Part shown: positions 18,794-27,144 of the stretch, piece by piece
Numbering within the stretch: position 1 is the first letter of the stretch
Layout: each line of letters opens with the position of its first letter
Source: Rhizobium indicum
GTDB lineage: Bacteria > Pseudomonadota > Alphaproteobacteria > Rhizobiales > Rhizobiaceae
Direction of reading: 5' to 3'
NCBI RefSeq assembly: GCF_005862305.2
Contig: NZ_CP054023.1
Coordinates: 310,001-374,000 of the forward strand
Length of the DNA: 64,000 nt
Translations under genes and position numbers: made by a program
The notes under the pieces: model-generated
Told to the model about the DNA's origin: nothing
Databases searched by the model: none
Seen by the model: only the letters and a program-made list of their open reading frames with translations

Positions 18794-18830
18794 CTGGACC
18801 GCCGACGATTTCATGACGGATATAGATTAG

Positions 18831-19310
18831 ATGAGCCGCCTCGACAGCTTCATTCGCCGGTTGACGGCTCAACGCGACATTTTGAACTCGATCATCGATC
18901 TGGTGGGGGAAACGCCAGGCCCGGTGCTGGAGTTCGGCCTCGGCAACGGCCGCACCTATGATCACCTGCGCGAGAACTTTCCCGGCAGGCGCATCGTCGC
19001 TTTCGACTGGGAAGTCCGTTCCTATTCGGCCTCGACACCATCGGCAGAAGACATGGTGACCGGCAATATCCGCGAGTCCGGCCAGGCCTTCGTCGGCATC
19101 GGCGCAGCCCTTGCCCATGCCGATATCGGCACCGGTCATGACGAGATCGACGCGGTGACGCTGACCTGGCTGCCGCAGCTGATGGCCGGCGTGCTCGCCC
19201 ATGACGGCATCGCCGTCAGCGGGCTGCCGCTGGAGCATCCCGAGCTGATGGCGCTGCCGCTGCCAGACGGCATCAAGGAAGGCCGCTATTTCCTGTATCG
19301 CAGGACGTAG
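18831..19310 (+). CDS. Small class I SAM-dependent methyltransferase (Methyltransf_17-like)
   Basis: 159 residues. The SAM-binding motif I is GPVLEFGLGNGRTYDHL (residues 30-46), followed by an acidic end to strand 2 (VAFDWEVRS). The protein is short for a methyltransferase and matches in size and pattern the small Methyltransf_17 family, whose substrate is not known to me. It is preceded by a palindromic repeat and followed five bases later by another repeat type, so it is probably transcribed alone. Confidence 0.75.
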   Translation: MSRLDSFIRRLTAQRDILNSIIDLVGETPGPVLEFGLGNGRTYDHLRENFPGRRIVAFDWEVRSYSASTPSAEDMVTGNIRESGQAFVGIGAALAHADIGTGHDEIDAVTLTWLPQLMAGVLAHDGIAVSGLPLEHPELMALPLPDGIKEGRYFLYRRT

Positions 19311-19314
19311 CATC

Positions 19315-19371
19315 AGCAATTGAAAGTGCTAGAGCGCCGCGGCTCTCGAAAAGACGCGCGGCGCTGTCGTG
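19315..19371. repeat. Partial copy of a second rhizobial repeat (AAAGTGCTAGAGCG type)
   Basis: Contains CAGCAATTGAAAGTGCTAGAGCGCCGCG and AAAAGACGCGCGGCGCTGT, with an internal GCGCCGCG/CGCGGCGC inverted repeat. The same blocks in the opposite orientation occur at 60947-61053, and a short fragment (CAAAGTGCTAC) at about 16852. It sits between two convergent stop codons and may form a hairpin at their transcript ends. Confidence 0.65.
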
Positions 19372-19377
19372 TTTCGG

Positions 19378-21168
19378 TTACGCCACCAGACCCTTGGTCA
19401 GTTCCAGTGCCTGCCGTTCGAACAGCCGGCGATAGATACCGTTATTGAGCCTGATCAGCGCTTGGTGATCGCCTTCCTCGACGATCTTTCCCTTGTCGAA
19501 GACCAGCAGCCGGTCCAGCGCCCTTACCGTGGACAGCCGGTGGGCGATGACCAGCGTCGTGCGGCCGTTCATCAGGCGTTCCATGGCCTGCTGGATCTGC
19601 ACCTCGCTCTCGCTGTCGAGGCTCGACGTCGCCTCGTCCAGGATCAGCACCGGTGCATCGGCCAGGAAGGCACGGGCAATGGCGACACGCTGCCGCTCGC
19701 CGCCCGACAGCTTGACGCCGCGTTCCCCCACCATCGTCTCATAGCCCTTGGGAAGGCCCATGATGAAGTCGTGGGCACTCGCCTGTTTCGCCGCCTGCAC
19801 GATCTCGCGCCGCGAGGCGTTAGGCCGGCTATAGGCGATGTTTTCCGCCAGCGTGCGGTGGAACAGGATAGGCTCCTGTTGCACGATGGCGATCTGGCCG
19901 CGCAGACTGGATTGCTTGACCGCCGCGATATCCTGTCCGTCGATGCGGATTTCGCCCGAGTTGACGTCATAGAGGCGCTGGATGAGCTTGACGAAGGTCG
20001 TCTTGCCCGAGCCCGAATGCCCGACCAGGCCCACGCGCTCACCCGGCTTGATGGTGACCGAGAAATCCTCATAAAGCGGGGTGGGATGCGCGCCATACTG
20101 GAAGGTGATGCGATCGAAGACGATCTCGCCCTCGCCAATCTCGATCGGCTTGGCGTTCGGCTTGTCCTCGATGCCGAGCGGCATCTTGTCGAGCAGCACC
20201 AGTTCCTCCATGTCGTTGACGGCACGCTGCAGATTGCGGATGTCCTGGCCGACATTGCGCAGATAGCCCTGCAGGACGAAGAACATCGCCAGCACGAAGG
20301 TGATGTCGCCAGGCGTCGCCAGCCCCTGCCGCCACATGATCAGGCCCGTTCCCAGAATGCCGGCCTGCATGGAAACCATCAGGAAACCCTGGATCGTGCC
20401 GCTCAATGTGCCGCGCTTCCATGTCCGCCGCGTGCGGCTGTCCCATTTCGCCATCACGTGGCGCAGGCGCACCTCTTCGCGGCCTTCGGCGCCGAAGGCC
20501 TTGACCACCGAATTGCAGCTGATGGCATCCGCCAGCGCGCCGCCCAGCTTGGTGTCCCAAGCATTGGCAAGCCGTGCCGCCGGCGACACGAAGCCCATGG
20601 AAAGCGCCACGGTCACGCCGATATAGATCAGCGACCCGGCAGCAACGATCAGGCCCATGATCGGCCAATAGCTGCCGAGCACAATGCTTGCGCCGACCAG
20701 CATGACGATGGACGGCAGCAGGGCGACCAGCAGCAGGTCGTTGAGCTGGTCGAGCGCCCACATGCCGCGGGTGATCTTGCGCACCGTCGAACCGGCAAAG
20801 CTGTTGGCGTGCCAGTCGGTCGAGAACCGCTGCACCTTATGGAAACCGTTATTCGTCACATCCGCCATGGTGCGCAGCGTCAGCCGGATAATGCCGTTGA
20901 AGATGAACCAGCGCAGTGCCACGCTGGTCAGGCCCAGTGCCACGACGATGACGAAAGCGCGCAGCGCCCTGTCAGCCGCATTGCTGCCGGCAATGGCATC
21001 GACGATCTGACCGGAAAACACCGGCACCATGACTTCGGCCAGGGTGCTGGCAATGACCAACACGATGATGATGCCCACCAATACTGGCCGATGGCGCCAA
21101 TGATGGAAAACAAAGCCGAGCACATGGCGATAGGCATCGGCGCGGAAATCGAGCTTCTTGCGAGTCAT
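19378..21168 (-). CDS. ABC exporter, fused membrane and ATPase domains
   Basis: 596 residues: a six-helix exporter domain (about 1-330) followed by one complete ATPase domain with Walker A GHSGSGKTTF, Q-loop region, signature [14 protein letters not shown], Walker B VLILDEATSSLD and H-switch VIAHRLSTV. It would act as a homodimeric half-transporter in the inner membrane of the MsbA/multidrug type. All catalytic residues are intact, unlike the large ABC protein at 958-3672. The substrate is not predictable from sequence. No other transport gene adjoins it. Confidence 0.93.
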   Translation of the reverse strand: MTRKKLDFRADAYRHVLGFVFHHWRHRPVLVGIIIVLVIASTLAEVMVPVFSGQIVDAIAGSNAADRALRAFVIVVALGLTSVALRWFIFNGIIRLTLRTMADVTNNGFHKVQRFSTDWHANSFAGSTVRKITRGMWALDQLNDLLLVALLPSIVMLVGASIVLGSYWPIMGLIVAAGSLIYIGVTVALSMGFVSPAARLANAWDTKLGGALADAISCNSVVKAFGAEGREEVRLRHVMAKWDSRTRRTWKRGTLSGTIQGFLMVSMQAGILGTGLIMWRQGLATPGDITFVLAMFFVLQGYLRNVGQDIRNLQRAVNDMEELVLLDKMPLGIEDKPNAKPIEIGEGEIVFDRITFQYGAHPTPLYEDFSVTIKPGERVGLVGHSGSGKTTFVKLIQRLYDVNSGEIRIDGQDIAAVKQSSLRGQIAIVQQEPILFHRTLAENIAYSRPNASRREIVQAAKQASAHDFIMGLPKGYETMVGERGVKLSGGERQRVAIARAFLADAPVLILDEATSSLDSESEVQIQQAMERLMNGRTTLVIAHRLSTVRALDRLLVFDKGKIVEEGDHQALIRLNNGIYRRLFERQALELTKGLVA

Positions 21169-21512
21169 TTCAATCGCTCGGCGCCGTGTCGGCGACCGGT
21201 CCTCAAAATCGAGAGTTGGATGGCACAGCCCAAGCGGGAGACGAAATGATCCCGCGGACCAATCGGGCTATGAATTAAGGGAAAACCGCATGTCGGGCGC
21301 GCTCGAGGCGGGCCGCGAATGGAAATGACCTAGTGTCGGGACATTCCGCACGGGAAGGTTTCGATGATTGCTGGTGTCATGCAACGCCTCCCTTATGTTC
21401 GAACTAAAGCGGTCAGCGTTTTGTACCGAAGCAATTCGCCATTGCCAAGCGGATATTTGCAACCTTACGGAAAGTGATGCGGAAACGACACACCTTGTGA
21501 GCTTGCGACCGC
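21169..21512. other. Intergenic region; one possible mini-ORF
   Basis: 344 bp upstream of the leftward ABC exporter and downstream of the Rrf2 gene. It should contain the exporter promoter. The one notable item is a leftward 16-codon frame (21380 to 21330) with an AGGGAGG ribosome site 6 bases before its ATG and the product MTPAIIETFPCGMSRH. It could be a leader peptide or a gene remnant. Nothing else identifiable. Confidence 0.4.
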
Positions 21513-21968
21513 TCAGGAGGCGCAGGAATGGGATGTGGCCGGGCGCGTGGCCAGTTTCGCCTCGAAGTCGGCCGCGATTTTGTCTAGCGTCACGCTGTCC
21601 AACCGCCGCAGGAGCAGGGCCTGGGCTTCTTTCATCGCGTCGCCGAGGACGACATTCACCGCCTGTTCCACCAGGCATTGCGGCTGGTCGTCGGCCGGGC
21701 CGATGGCGAAGAGATGCGGTTCGCCGATGGCGTTATAGACGTCGAGCAGGGTGATGTCGGACAAGGGACGCACCAGCGTCCAGCCGCCGCCATGGCCCTT
21801 TTCGGAGCGGACGTAGCCCTGTTCGCGAAGGCCGGCCATGGTGCGGCGGACGACGACGGGATTGGTGTTCAGCATCTTTGCAATCATGTCGGAGGTCGCC
21901 GAATGCTGGTGCTTATCCATGTGGATCAGCACGTGCAGCATGCGTGAAAGGCGGCTGTCATTGCGCAT
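21513..21968 (-). CDS. Rrf2-family transcriptional regulator
   Basis: 151 residues from the ATG at 21968. The N-terminal winged helix SRMLHVLIHM...TSDMIAKMLNTNPVVVRRTMAGLREQGYVRSEKGHGGGW is the Rrf2 signature, including the GGG turn. Only two cysteines are present (98 and 149), so the three-Cys [Fe-S] cluster of IscR/NsrR is not obvious; it resembles the YwnA-like branch. It is divergent from the thioredoxin-reductase-like gene, with a near-perfect inverted repeat between them, suggesting that it controls that gene and itself. Confidence 0.9.
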   Translation of the reverse strand: MRNDSRLSRMLHVLIHMDKHQHSATSDMIAKMLNTNPVVVRRTMAGLREQGYVRSEKGHGGGWTLVRPLSDITLLDVYNAIGEPHLFAIGPADDQPQCLVEQAVNVVLGDAMKEAQALLLRRLDSVTLDKIAADFEAKLATRPATSHSCAS

Positions 21969-22023
21969 GGGTCTCTTCCTGTCGATCGGACGGGCCATTA
22001 TCGCAAAGGGATCGTAACAAGAC

Positions 22024-22062
22024 AAGTAACATGATGCTTGACGACATTGGTTCATGTAACTT
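22024..22062. promoter_or_regulatory. Candidate Rrf2 operator in the divergent promoter
   Basis: Two 11-bp arms, AAGTAACATGA (22024-22034) and TCATGTAACTT (22052-22062), are inverted copies with one mismatch and centres 28 bp apart. They lie midway between the Rrf2 start (21968) and the flavoprotein start (22100). Assignment to the Rrf2 protein is inference from position. Confidence 0.5.
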
Positions 22063-22099
22063 ATGTTGAGTCATGAGTTCAATATCAAGGAAGAGTTCC

Positions 22100-23005
22100 A
22101 TGTCGTTCGAAGCCATCATCATCGGCGGAAACTTCGCCGGCCTTTCGGCAGCGATGCAGCTGGCCCGGGCACGGCGGCGCGTTCTGCTCGTCGATGCCGG
22201 CGCGCCGCGCAATCGTTTTTCTGAAGCCTCGCACGGTTTCCTCGGCCAGGACGGCCAGACGCCGGCGGCGATCATGCGGGAGGGAAAACGGCAGCTTTCG
22301 CTTTATCCGACCATCACCATCCGCGAGGGGAAAGTCGTCCGGGCGCAAAGCGATGGTGACGCCTTCACTATCGGCACCGAAGACGGCGGCGAGGAACGAG
22401 CCGCGCGCATCGTGCTCGCAACCGGCGTCAGCGACACGCTGCCCGAAATCCCCGGCCTCAAGGAGCGATGGGGCCGCTCCGCGCTGCACTGCCCCTATTG
22501 CCACGGTTTTGAGGTCGGCGGCGGCAAGCTCGGCGTTCTCGCAAACCATCCGCATTCGGCTCATTCGGCCATGATGATCCCAGACTGGGGTGCGACGACC
22601 TTTTTCACCCAAGCGCTGTTCGAGCCCGATGAAGAGCAATTGGTGAAGTTGACGGCCCGTGACGTCCGGATCGAACGCAGCCCTATCGTGGAATTGTTGG
22701 GCGACAAACCGAAGCTTGAGGCCGTTCGCCTCGCCGATGCCCGCGTCGTGCCGCTGGACGCCATCTTCGTCGCTCCGAGAACGGCGATGGCGAGCACGAT
22801 TGCCGAACAGCTCGGCTGCGCCTTCGACGACGGCCCGTTCGGGCCAATCGTTCGGATCGCCGATAACAAGGAAACCACCATCAAGGGCGTCTTTGCCGCC
22901 GGCGATGCGGCAAGCGCCATGCACAATGCCACGCTCGCCTCCGCCTCAGGCGTGCTCGCCGGCGTGCACTGCCATCAATCGCTTGTCATGCAGTCGGCCG
23001 CTTAG
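22100..23005 (+). CDS. Thioredoxin-reductase-like FAD-dependent pyridine nucleotide oxidoreductase
   Basis: 301 residues. FAD-binding IIIGGNFAGLSAAMQLARA near the N-terminus, a redox pair C131-P-Y-C134 in ALHCPYCHGFEVGG, and the FAD-closing motif GVFAAGDAA near residue 270. The organisation is that of low-molecular-weight thioredoxin reductase, though the NAD(P)H site reads LGVLANHPHSAHSA rather than the usual GGGDSA, so the cofactor or partner may differ. The ATG at 22100 follows an AAGGAAG ribosome site. It is divergent from an Rrf2 regulator and probably under its control. Confidence 0.85.
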   Translation: MSFEAIIIGGNFAGLSAAMQLARARRRVLLVDAGAPRNRFSEASHGFLGQDGQTPAAIMREGKRQLSLYPTITIREGKVVRAQSDGDAFTIGTEDGGEERAARIVLATGVSDTLPEIPGLKERWGRSALHCPYCHGFEVGGGKLGVLANHPHSAHSAMMIPDWGATTFFTQALFEPDEEQLVKLTARDVRIERSPIVELLGDKPKLEAVRLADARVVPLDAIFVAPRTAMASTIAEQLGCAFDDGPFGPIVRIADNKETTIKGVFAAGDAASAMHNATLASASGVLAGVHCHQSLVMQSAA

Positions 23006-23251
23006 GGCGGAAACAGCACGTTAAACGGGTGGAATTCTCCCCAACAGGTCAGGGACACGTGCACCTCGCGGTCATCGAGGTGAAAATCTCAACGCGTTAA
23101 TCATTGCTTTTAAAATAATGAGCCGATGCAACCGACTTATTGCAATTTCTACGTTTGAATTGTAGCTGTTTTCATCTGAATGACTATCAAGCAAGACGAT
23201 GGTGAGACCGTGGATCACCGCGCTTGCAGCAAGCAGAAATGGGGGATTTCA

Positions 23252-23695
23252 ATGGGGTTTACTGAAGCTGTTCGGACTGTTCTGAAGCAGAAATATGCGA
23301 CCTTTTCCGGCAGGGCTTCCCGGTCGGAATATTGGTGGTTCGTGCTATTCTATCTGCTGGCGCTGTTCGCACTCATAATTCCGGCCTTTATACTCGCCTT
23401 CGCTACCAGTGGCGGCGGAGCCCCGTCACCGGTTCACTATACCGTGGTCATCTGGATGTTGTTCACACTCGCAATTTTTTTGCCGCTGACATCTCTTCAG
23501 GTTCGCCGCTTCCATGATCGCAACATTTCCGGTTGGTGGTATCTCGCGCTGTTTATCGGGAGCTTCGTTCCCTATGTCGTTCTCGTCACCGCCCCAGTGA
23601 CTATTGTTATTTCCGTGCTCCCGGGCACAGAAGGTCCGAACAAGTTCGGGGCGGATCCGCTGCGTCCGGAACGAAGCGCGGAGGTCTTTGCTTAG
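23252..23695 (+). CDS. DUF805 inner-membrane protein
   Basis: 147 residues with the DUF805 features: the N-terminal FSGRASRSEYWWFVLFYLL, a central LQVRRFHDRNISGWW, and a C-terminal GPNKFGADPL. Four hydrophobic segments predict a small integral membrane protein (YhaH/YhaI-like). The ATG at 23252 follows GGGGGA. Function of the family is unknown. It stands in a loose region without clear operon partners. Confidence 0.85.
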   Translation: MGFTEAVRTVLKQKYATFSGRASRSEYWWFVLFYLLALFALIIPAFILAFATSGGGAPSPVHYTVVIWMLFTLAIFLPLTSLQVRRFHDRNISGWWYLALFIGSFVPYVVLVTAPVTIVISVLPGTEGPNKFGADPLRPERSAEVFA

Positions 23696-23881
23696 AGCAT
23701 GACCATTCGCAAGGCCGACCTGCTGTGGCTGTGTGCTCGCCGCAAATGATGATTGGACGGTGGGATCCGATCCCTCCTATCGATGTAACTCTGAAAGAAT
23801 AGTGGTTCTGAGCGGCGAATTGACTTCGGAAATTCGCCGAGGTGTATGGCGCCGAAGGATTGTATTTTAAGGGCAGGGGTA

Positions 23882-24214
23882 ATGAAGCTACGTATTTTAG
23901 GCGCTTTCGCGCTTGTTCTTGCTGCTACGGGTCACGCTCAGGCTGGCGATCGCACAGCCGCGGCAGCAACCTTCTTTCGTGATGTGACGAAATCGACATG
24001 CGGTTTCAAGATGACGCCAGAGTCGGCGTTAAAAGCTGCAACCACTCTTGGAATGTCGGATCCTATTAGCGAGCCATCGCTTTCTGCGGTGGTTGCAATT
24101 TGTGGAGAGGTAAAAAAAGGAAACAAAAGCAAAACCATTGTAATCCAGGTTCCCGACAACCGAAAAGTGCTTCGGAAAGTCATGATTGAAAGAGCCAAGT
24201 GGTGGCAAGCATGA
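23882..24214 (+). CDS. Small exported protein of unknown function
   Basis: 110 residues beginning with a Sec signal peptide (MKLRILGAFALVLAATGHAQAG, cleavage near 21). The mature part has two cysteines (STCGF and AICGE) that could form a disulfide, and a basic tail. The ATG at 23882 follows GGCAGGGGTA. I recognise no family. Base composition is less GC-rich than its neighbours, with codons such as AAA and ATT common, which may indicate transfer. A hairpin lies downstream. Confidence 0.55.
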   Translation: MKLRILGAFALVLAATGHAQAGDRTAAAATFFRDVTKSTCGFKMTPESALKAATTLGMSDPISEPSLSAVVAICGEVKKGNKSKTIVIQVPDNRKVLRKVMIERAKWWQA

Positions 24215-24291
24215 TGAGAGCGGCAGGGCTTGGCGGAGATGACAAACCTGCTGTAACTGCTGGATACCCAAGGAAGTGACAAGTGCTGCAT

Positions 24292-24317
24292 ATTCACCGC
24301 GTGTCTTCGCGGTGAAT
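24292..24317. terminator. Hairpin between convergent genes
   Basis: Perfect 10-bp stem ATTCACCGCG / CGCGGTGAAT with loop TGTCTT. It lies between the converging exported-protein and FkbM genes. There is no U tract, so this may be a transcript-stabilising hairpin rather than a classical terminator. Confidence 0.5.
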
Positions 24318-24368
24318 GACTCAATTGCCGCAGGGGAAATAGTCTCTCCGGCATTCACGGCCGAACAT

Positions 24369-25247
24369 CTAAGGCAAAAACAGCACGTTATACTGATCGA
24401 CATCGCTCGGCAGGTCCCGCACCCTCATCTCCTCCTCGCGATCCTCGAAGAGGACCAGGCAATCCTCGTAGAAGCCTGATAGCATGGATATGAAGGCTTT
24501 CGTTCCCTCACGCCCGTAAAAGAGTGGCGTGAACTCCATGTAGAGCGGCACGCGGCGGGCAAGCAGCGGCTGCATTGAGCGGCAGGCGACCGGCTCGTAG
24601 CCCTCGATATCCATCCAGACGAGGCCGATTGCGACCGGGTCGATCGAAAGTCCGGCAAGGATCTCGGAAATCGGCTTTACCGGCACGCTGATCTTCCTGT
24701 CCGTCGGGCTTTGGCGGATGGCGCTGCTCTTGCCGTGATTATTGAGGTTGAGAAAAAAGTCGATCTCGCCTTCGCTCTCGCCGGCGGCGCAATTGACGAG
24801 TCGGACTTTTTCCTCCAGCCGGTTCTGGCGAATGTTAAGTTGAAGCAGCGGGAAATTACGTGGATCGGGCTCGATGCTGACGATCTTGATGTAGGTGTCG
24901 CTGAGGGCGAAATAGACGGTCTGGGTGCCGATATTGCCGCCGATCTCGAGCAGCGTCGCGTCTTTTCGCAAAAGGCCGCGCTCGCGCAGGATGACGATCA
25001 GCCGGTCGACGGCCTCGCGCTCGAAATGGCCCTTCCGGAACACCTTGCGACCGATATAGTCGGCCGGCGAGAAGGTCATCAGGTGGTCGCCGGCATCGAC
25101 CGTCATCGAGACGACGCGCGGGCCGATATTCTCGATCAGCAGGCGGCGGCCGAAGCGGGTGTCGAAGAAGCGCGAAGCGGCCGCATTGCGCGCCTTGCGC
25201 AGCCGGCGGCTCCAGTATTTGGCGGTCAGCCAGGGCTTGCCAGGCAT
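24369..25247 (-). CDS. FkbM-family methyltransferase
   Basis: 292 residues. SAM-binding motif I is TLLEIGGNIGTQTVYFAL, with motif II IVSIEPDPRNF and the FkbM-type VWMDIEGYEPVACRS segment. FkbM enzymes O-methylate sugars or other hydroxyl groups, and several rhizobial ones act on glycans. The ATG shares one base with the stop of the upstream cyclase gene (TGATG), so the two are translationally coupled. The target is unknown. Confidence 0.85.
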   Translation of the reverse strand: MPGKPWLTAKYWSRRLRKARNAAASRFFDTRFGRRLLIENIGPRVVSMTVDAGDHLMTFSPADYIGRKVFRKGHFEREAVDRLIVILRERGLLRKDATLLEIGGNIGTQTVYFALSDTYIKIVSIEPDPRNFPLLQLNIRQNRLEEKVRLVNCAAGESEGEIDFFLNLNNHGKSSAIRQSPTDRKISVPVKPISEILAGLSIDPVAIGLVWMDIEGYEPVACRSMQPLLARRVPLYMEFTPLFYGREGTKAFISMLSGFYEDCLVLFEDREEEMRVRDLPSDVDQYNVLFLP

Positions 25248-26965
25248 CAGGCTTTTCCTTCGAGCGGCTCTGCCGCTTTCTCTCTCGGAATGACGTAGAC
25301 TTTCAAGGGCAGGGCCCGGCCGCGCACACTGATTTCACGGCTTTCGATGCCGGCGAGGTTAGCACCCGAAAGGCTCGCCACCGGCTCGGAGATGACGATC
25401 GCCGCCTCGAACTCCTTGGCGGCGCTTTCCAACCGGCTCGCAACATTCACGGTGTCGCCGATCGCCGTCATGCTGCGCACCCGGCCATATCCCATCGTGC
25501 CGACGACGGCCGGGCCGGTATGAATGCCGATCGCGATGCGCAGCGGCAGCGCCAGTTCGTCGGCCAGCTCGGCGGCGAGTTTCTCGATCTCGGCGACGAT
25601 CGCCGCGGCCGCGTTGAGCGCCTGGCGGCAGGCTTCCTCCGGTGCGGTGTTGAGCCCGAAGAGCGCCATGGCGCCGTCGCCGATGAACTTGTCGAGCCGC
25701 CCGCCCGACTGCTCCACCGCCTTGCCGATGATGGCGAAATAGCGGTTCAGCAGGAAGACGACGTCGAAGGGCAGGCGGGTTTCCGTCAGCGTGGTGAAAT
25801 GGCGGATATCGACGAAGAGCACGGCGATCTCGCGCTCGCGGCCGGGGCTCGTCTCCTGGCTGTTGGCGGGAAGGGCCGCCTCGATCGCCGGCACGAGAAG
25901 CGGCGCGACGGCAACGTTGCCGTTCGGGCGAAGCTGGCAGGCGAGCCGGACATCCGGGCCGGCATTGATGCGCCTCAGTGTCGTCTGTTCCATCTTGTCG
26001 GGGGCAGGCAGGCTTTCGTAATCGCCAAGGATCTGCACGCGACAGGTGGAGCACTGGCCCTTGCCGCCGCAGACGGCATAATGCGGCAGGCCGCCGAGCC
26101 GGCTTGCCTCCAGCACCGAGAAGCCGCGCGGCACACGGATCACCTCGCCGCCCGGATAATTCACGGCGACCTGGTCAAGCCGCTCCTTCAACTTGCGCCG
26201 GGCGCGGGCGACGACGACGATGAGCAGCGAGGCCGAGAAGGCGCCGTAGAGCCCGGCGCGGATCATGGCGACCTGACGGTGAACCTCCGGGTTCGAGGCG
26301 TAACGGGTGTTGACGCCCTCCTTGTAAGCGCTGACCGTCATTGACTGCTGGTAGGAAGGGTCGGCGAGCGTCCTGCCCATTTCGACGAAGCCGAGCAGCG
26401 AGAGCACCGGCACGAGGATGGCGAGTGCCAGCATGAGCGGTGCGAAGTCCGGGTACCAGGAGCGGTAGCGCAGCCAGAAATGGATGCCGATGCAGCCGTG
26501 GATCCAGACGGCGACGACGGCGAGCGCCTGCCGCGCGCCGTTCGCCGGAGACCTGATCCACAGCGAACTGACGACCGTCTCGTAGTCGTCGATATAGCCA
26601 TAGAACTCGTGGGCGATGCGCGTGCCGATGACATGATCGAGGAGAAGCAGCGGGATCATCAGGCCGAGCACAATCTGCGCCATTTCCCCCTTCGGCATGA
26701 CCAGGCTGCGGCGCATGTAGATGGCGCGCAGCACCAGCGCGATATGGATTAGCACCGACGAATAGAAGACGGTGGTCCCCAGGGGATTACGCCAGATCGC
26801 CAGGAAGAGGTGGGCGGCTTTATCGGCGGCTGCGACGGAAATCAGGCCAATCGCATGGTTCGACAAATGCAGCACGACGAAGATGAAAATGACGAGGCCG
26901 GAACCGAGCCTCGCCCTTCTGATCGTACGTTCCGAAAAAATCCCTGTGGCCGAGACCGTCGTCAT
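25247..26965 (-). CDS. Membrane adenylate cyclase with cytochrome-b-like anchor and [2Fe-2S] ferredoxin domain
   Basis: 572 residues in three parts. Residues 1-255 hold about six membrane helices with several helix-borne histidines (33, 37, 74, 111, 156, 162), resembling a succinate dehydrogenase cytochrome-b anchor. Residues 265-355 are a plant-type ferredoxin domain with Cys299, 305, 308 and 343. Residues 375-560 are a canonical class III cyclase: Asp386, Asp430, adenine-selecting Lys426 and Asp504, Asn507, Arg511. S. meliloti CyaC is reported as a redox-controlled, diheme-b-anchored adenylate cyclase, and the anchor here matches that idea. It probably makes cAMP in response to quinone or redox state. 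Confidence 0.9.
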   Translation of the reverse strand: MTTVSATGIFSERTIRRARLGSGLVIFIFVVLHLSNHAIGLISVAAADKAAHLFLAIWRNPLGTTVFYSSVLIHIALVLRAIYMRRSLVMPKGEMAQIVLGLMIPLLLLDHVIGTRIAHEFYGYIDDYETVVSSLWIRSPANGARQALAVVAVWIHGCIGIHFWLRYRSWYPDFAPLMLALAILVPVLSLLGFVEMGRTLADPSYQQSMTVSAYKEGVNTRYASNPEVHRQVAMIRAGLYGAFSASLLIVVVARARRKLKERLDQVAVNYPGGEVIRVPRGFSVLEASRLGGLPHYAVCGGKGQCSTCRVQILGDYESLPAPDKMEQTTLRRINAGPDVRLACQLRPNGNVAVAPLLVPAIEAALPANSQETSPGREREIAVLFVDIRHFTTLTETRLPFDVVFLLNRYFAIIGKAVEQSGGRLDKFIGDGAMALFGLNTAPEEACRQALNAAAAIVAEIEKLAAELADELALPLRIAIGIHTGPAVVGTMGYGRVRSMTAIGDTVNVASRLESAAKEFEAAIVISEPVASLSGANLAGIESREISVRGRALPLKVYVIPREKAAEPLEGKA

Positions 26966-27144
26966 TCATTCCCGTTCTTGTCGATGTAACCGCAGGCCCA
27001 TAGAGATTGGGAAAGAGGCGGAATTGCTTCGATGGCGATCACATTCCATATGCTTATGCGCAAGTTTTCGGCAAAGGGACAATAGCGGAATTTTCCCGAC
27101 AGGCGCGAAAGTTGTAAACAGTGTGTCTTACCTGAGGTGTCCCA

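Noticed and set aside
19369..21249. A rightward open frame of 626 codons over the ABC exporter
   Set aside because: Antisense shadow; the leftward gene has all ABC motifs.
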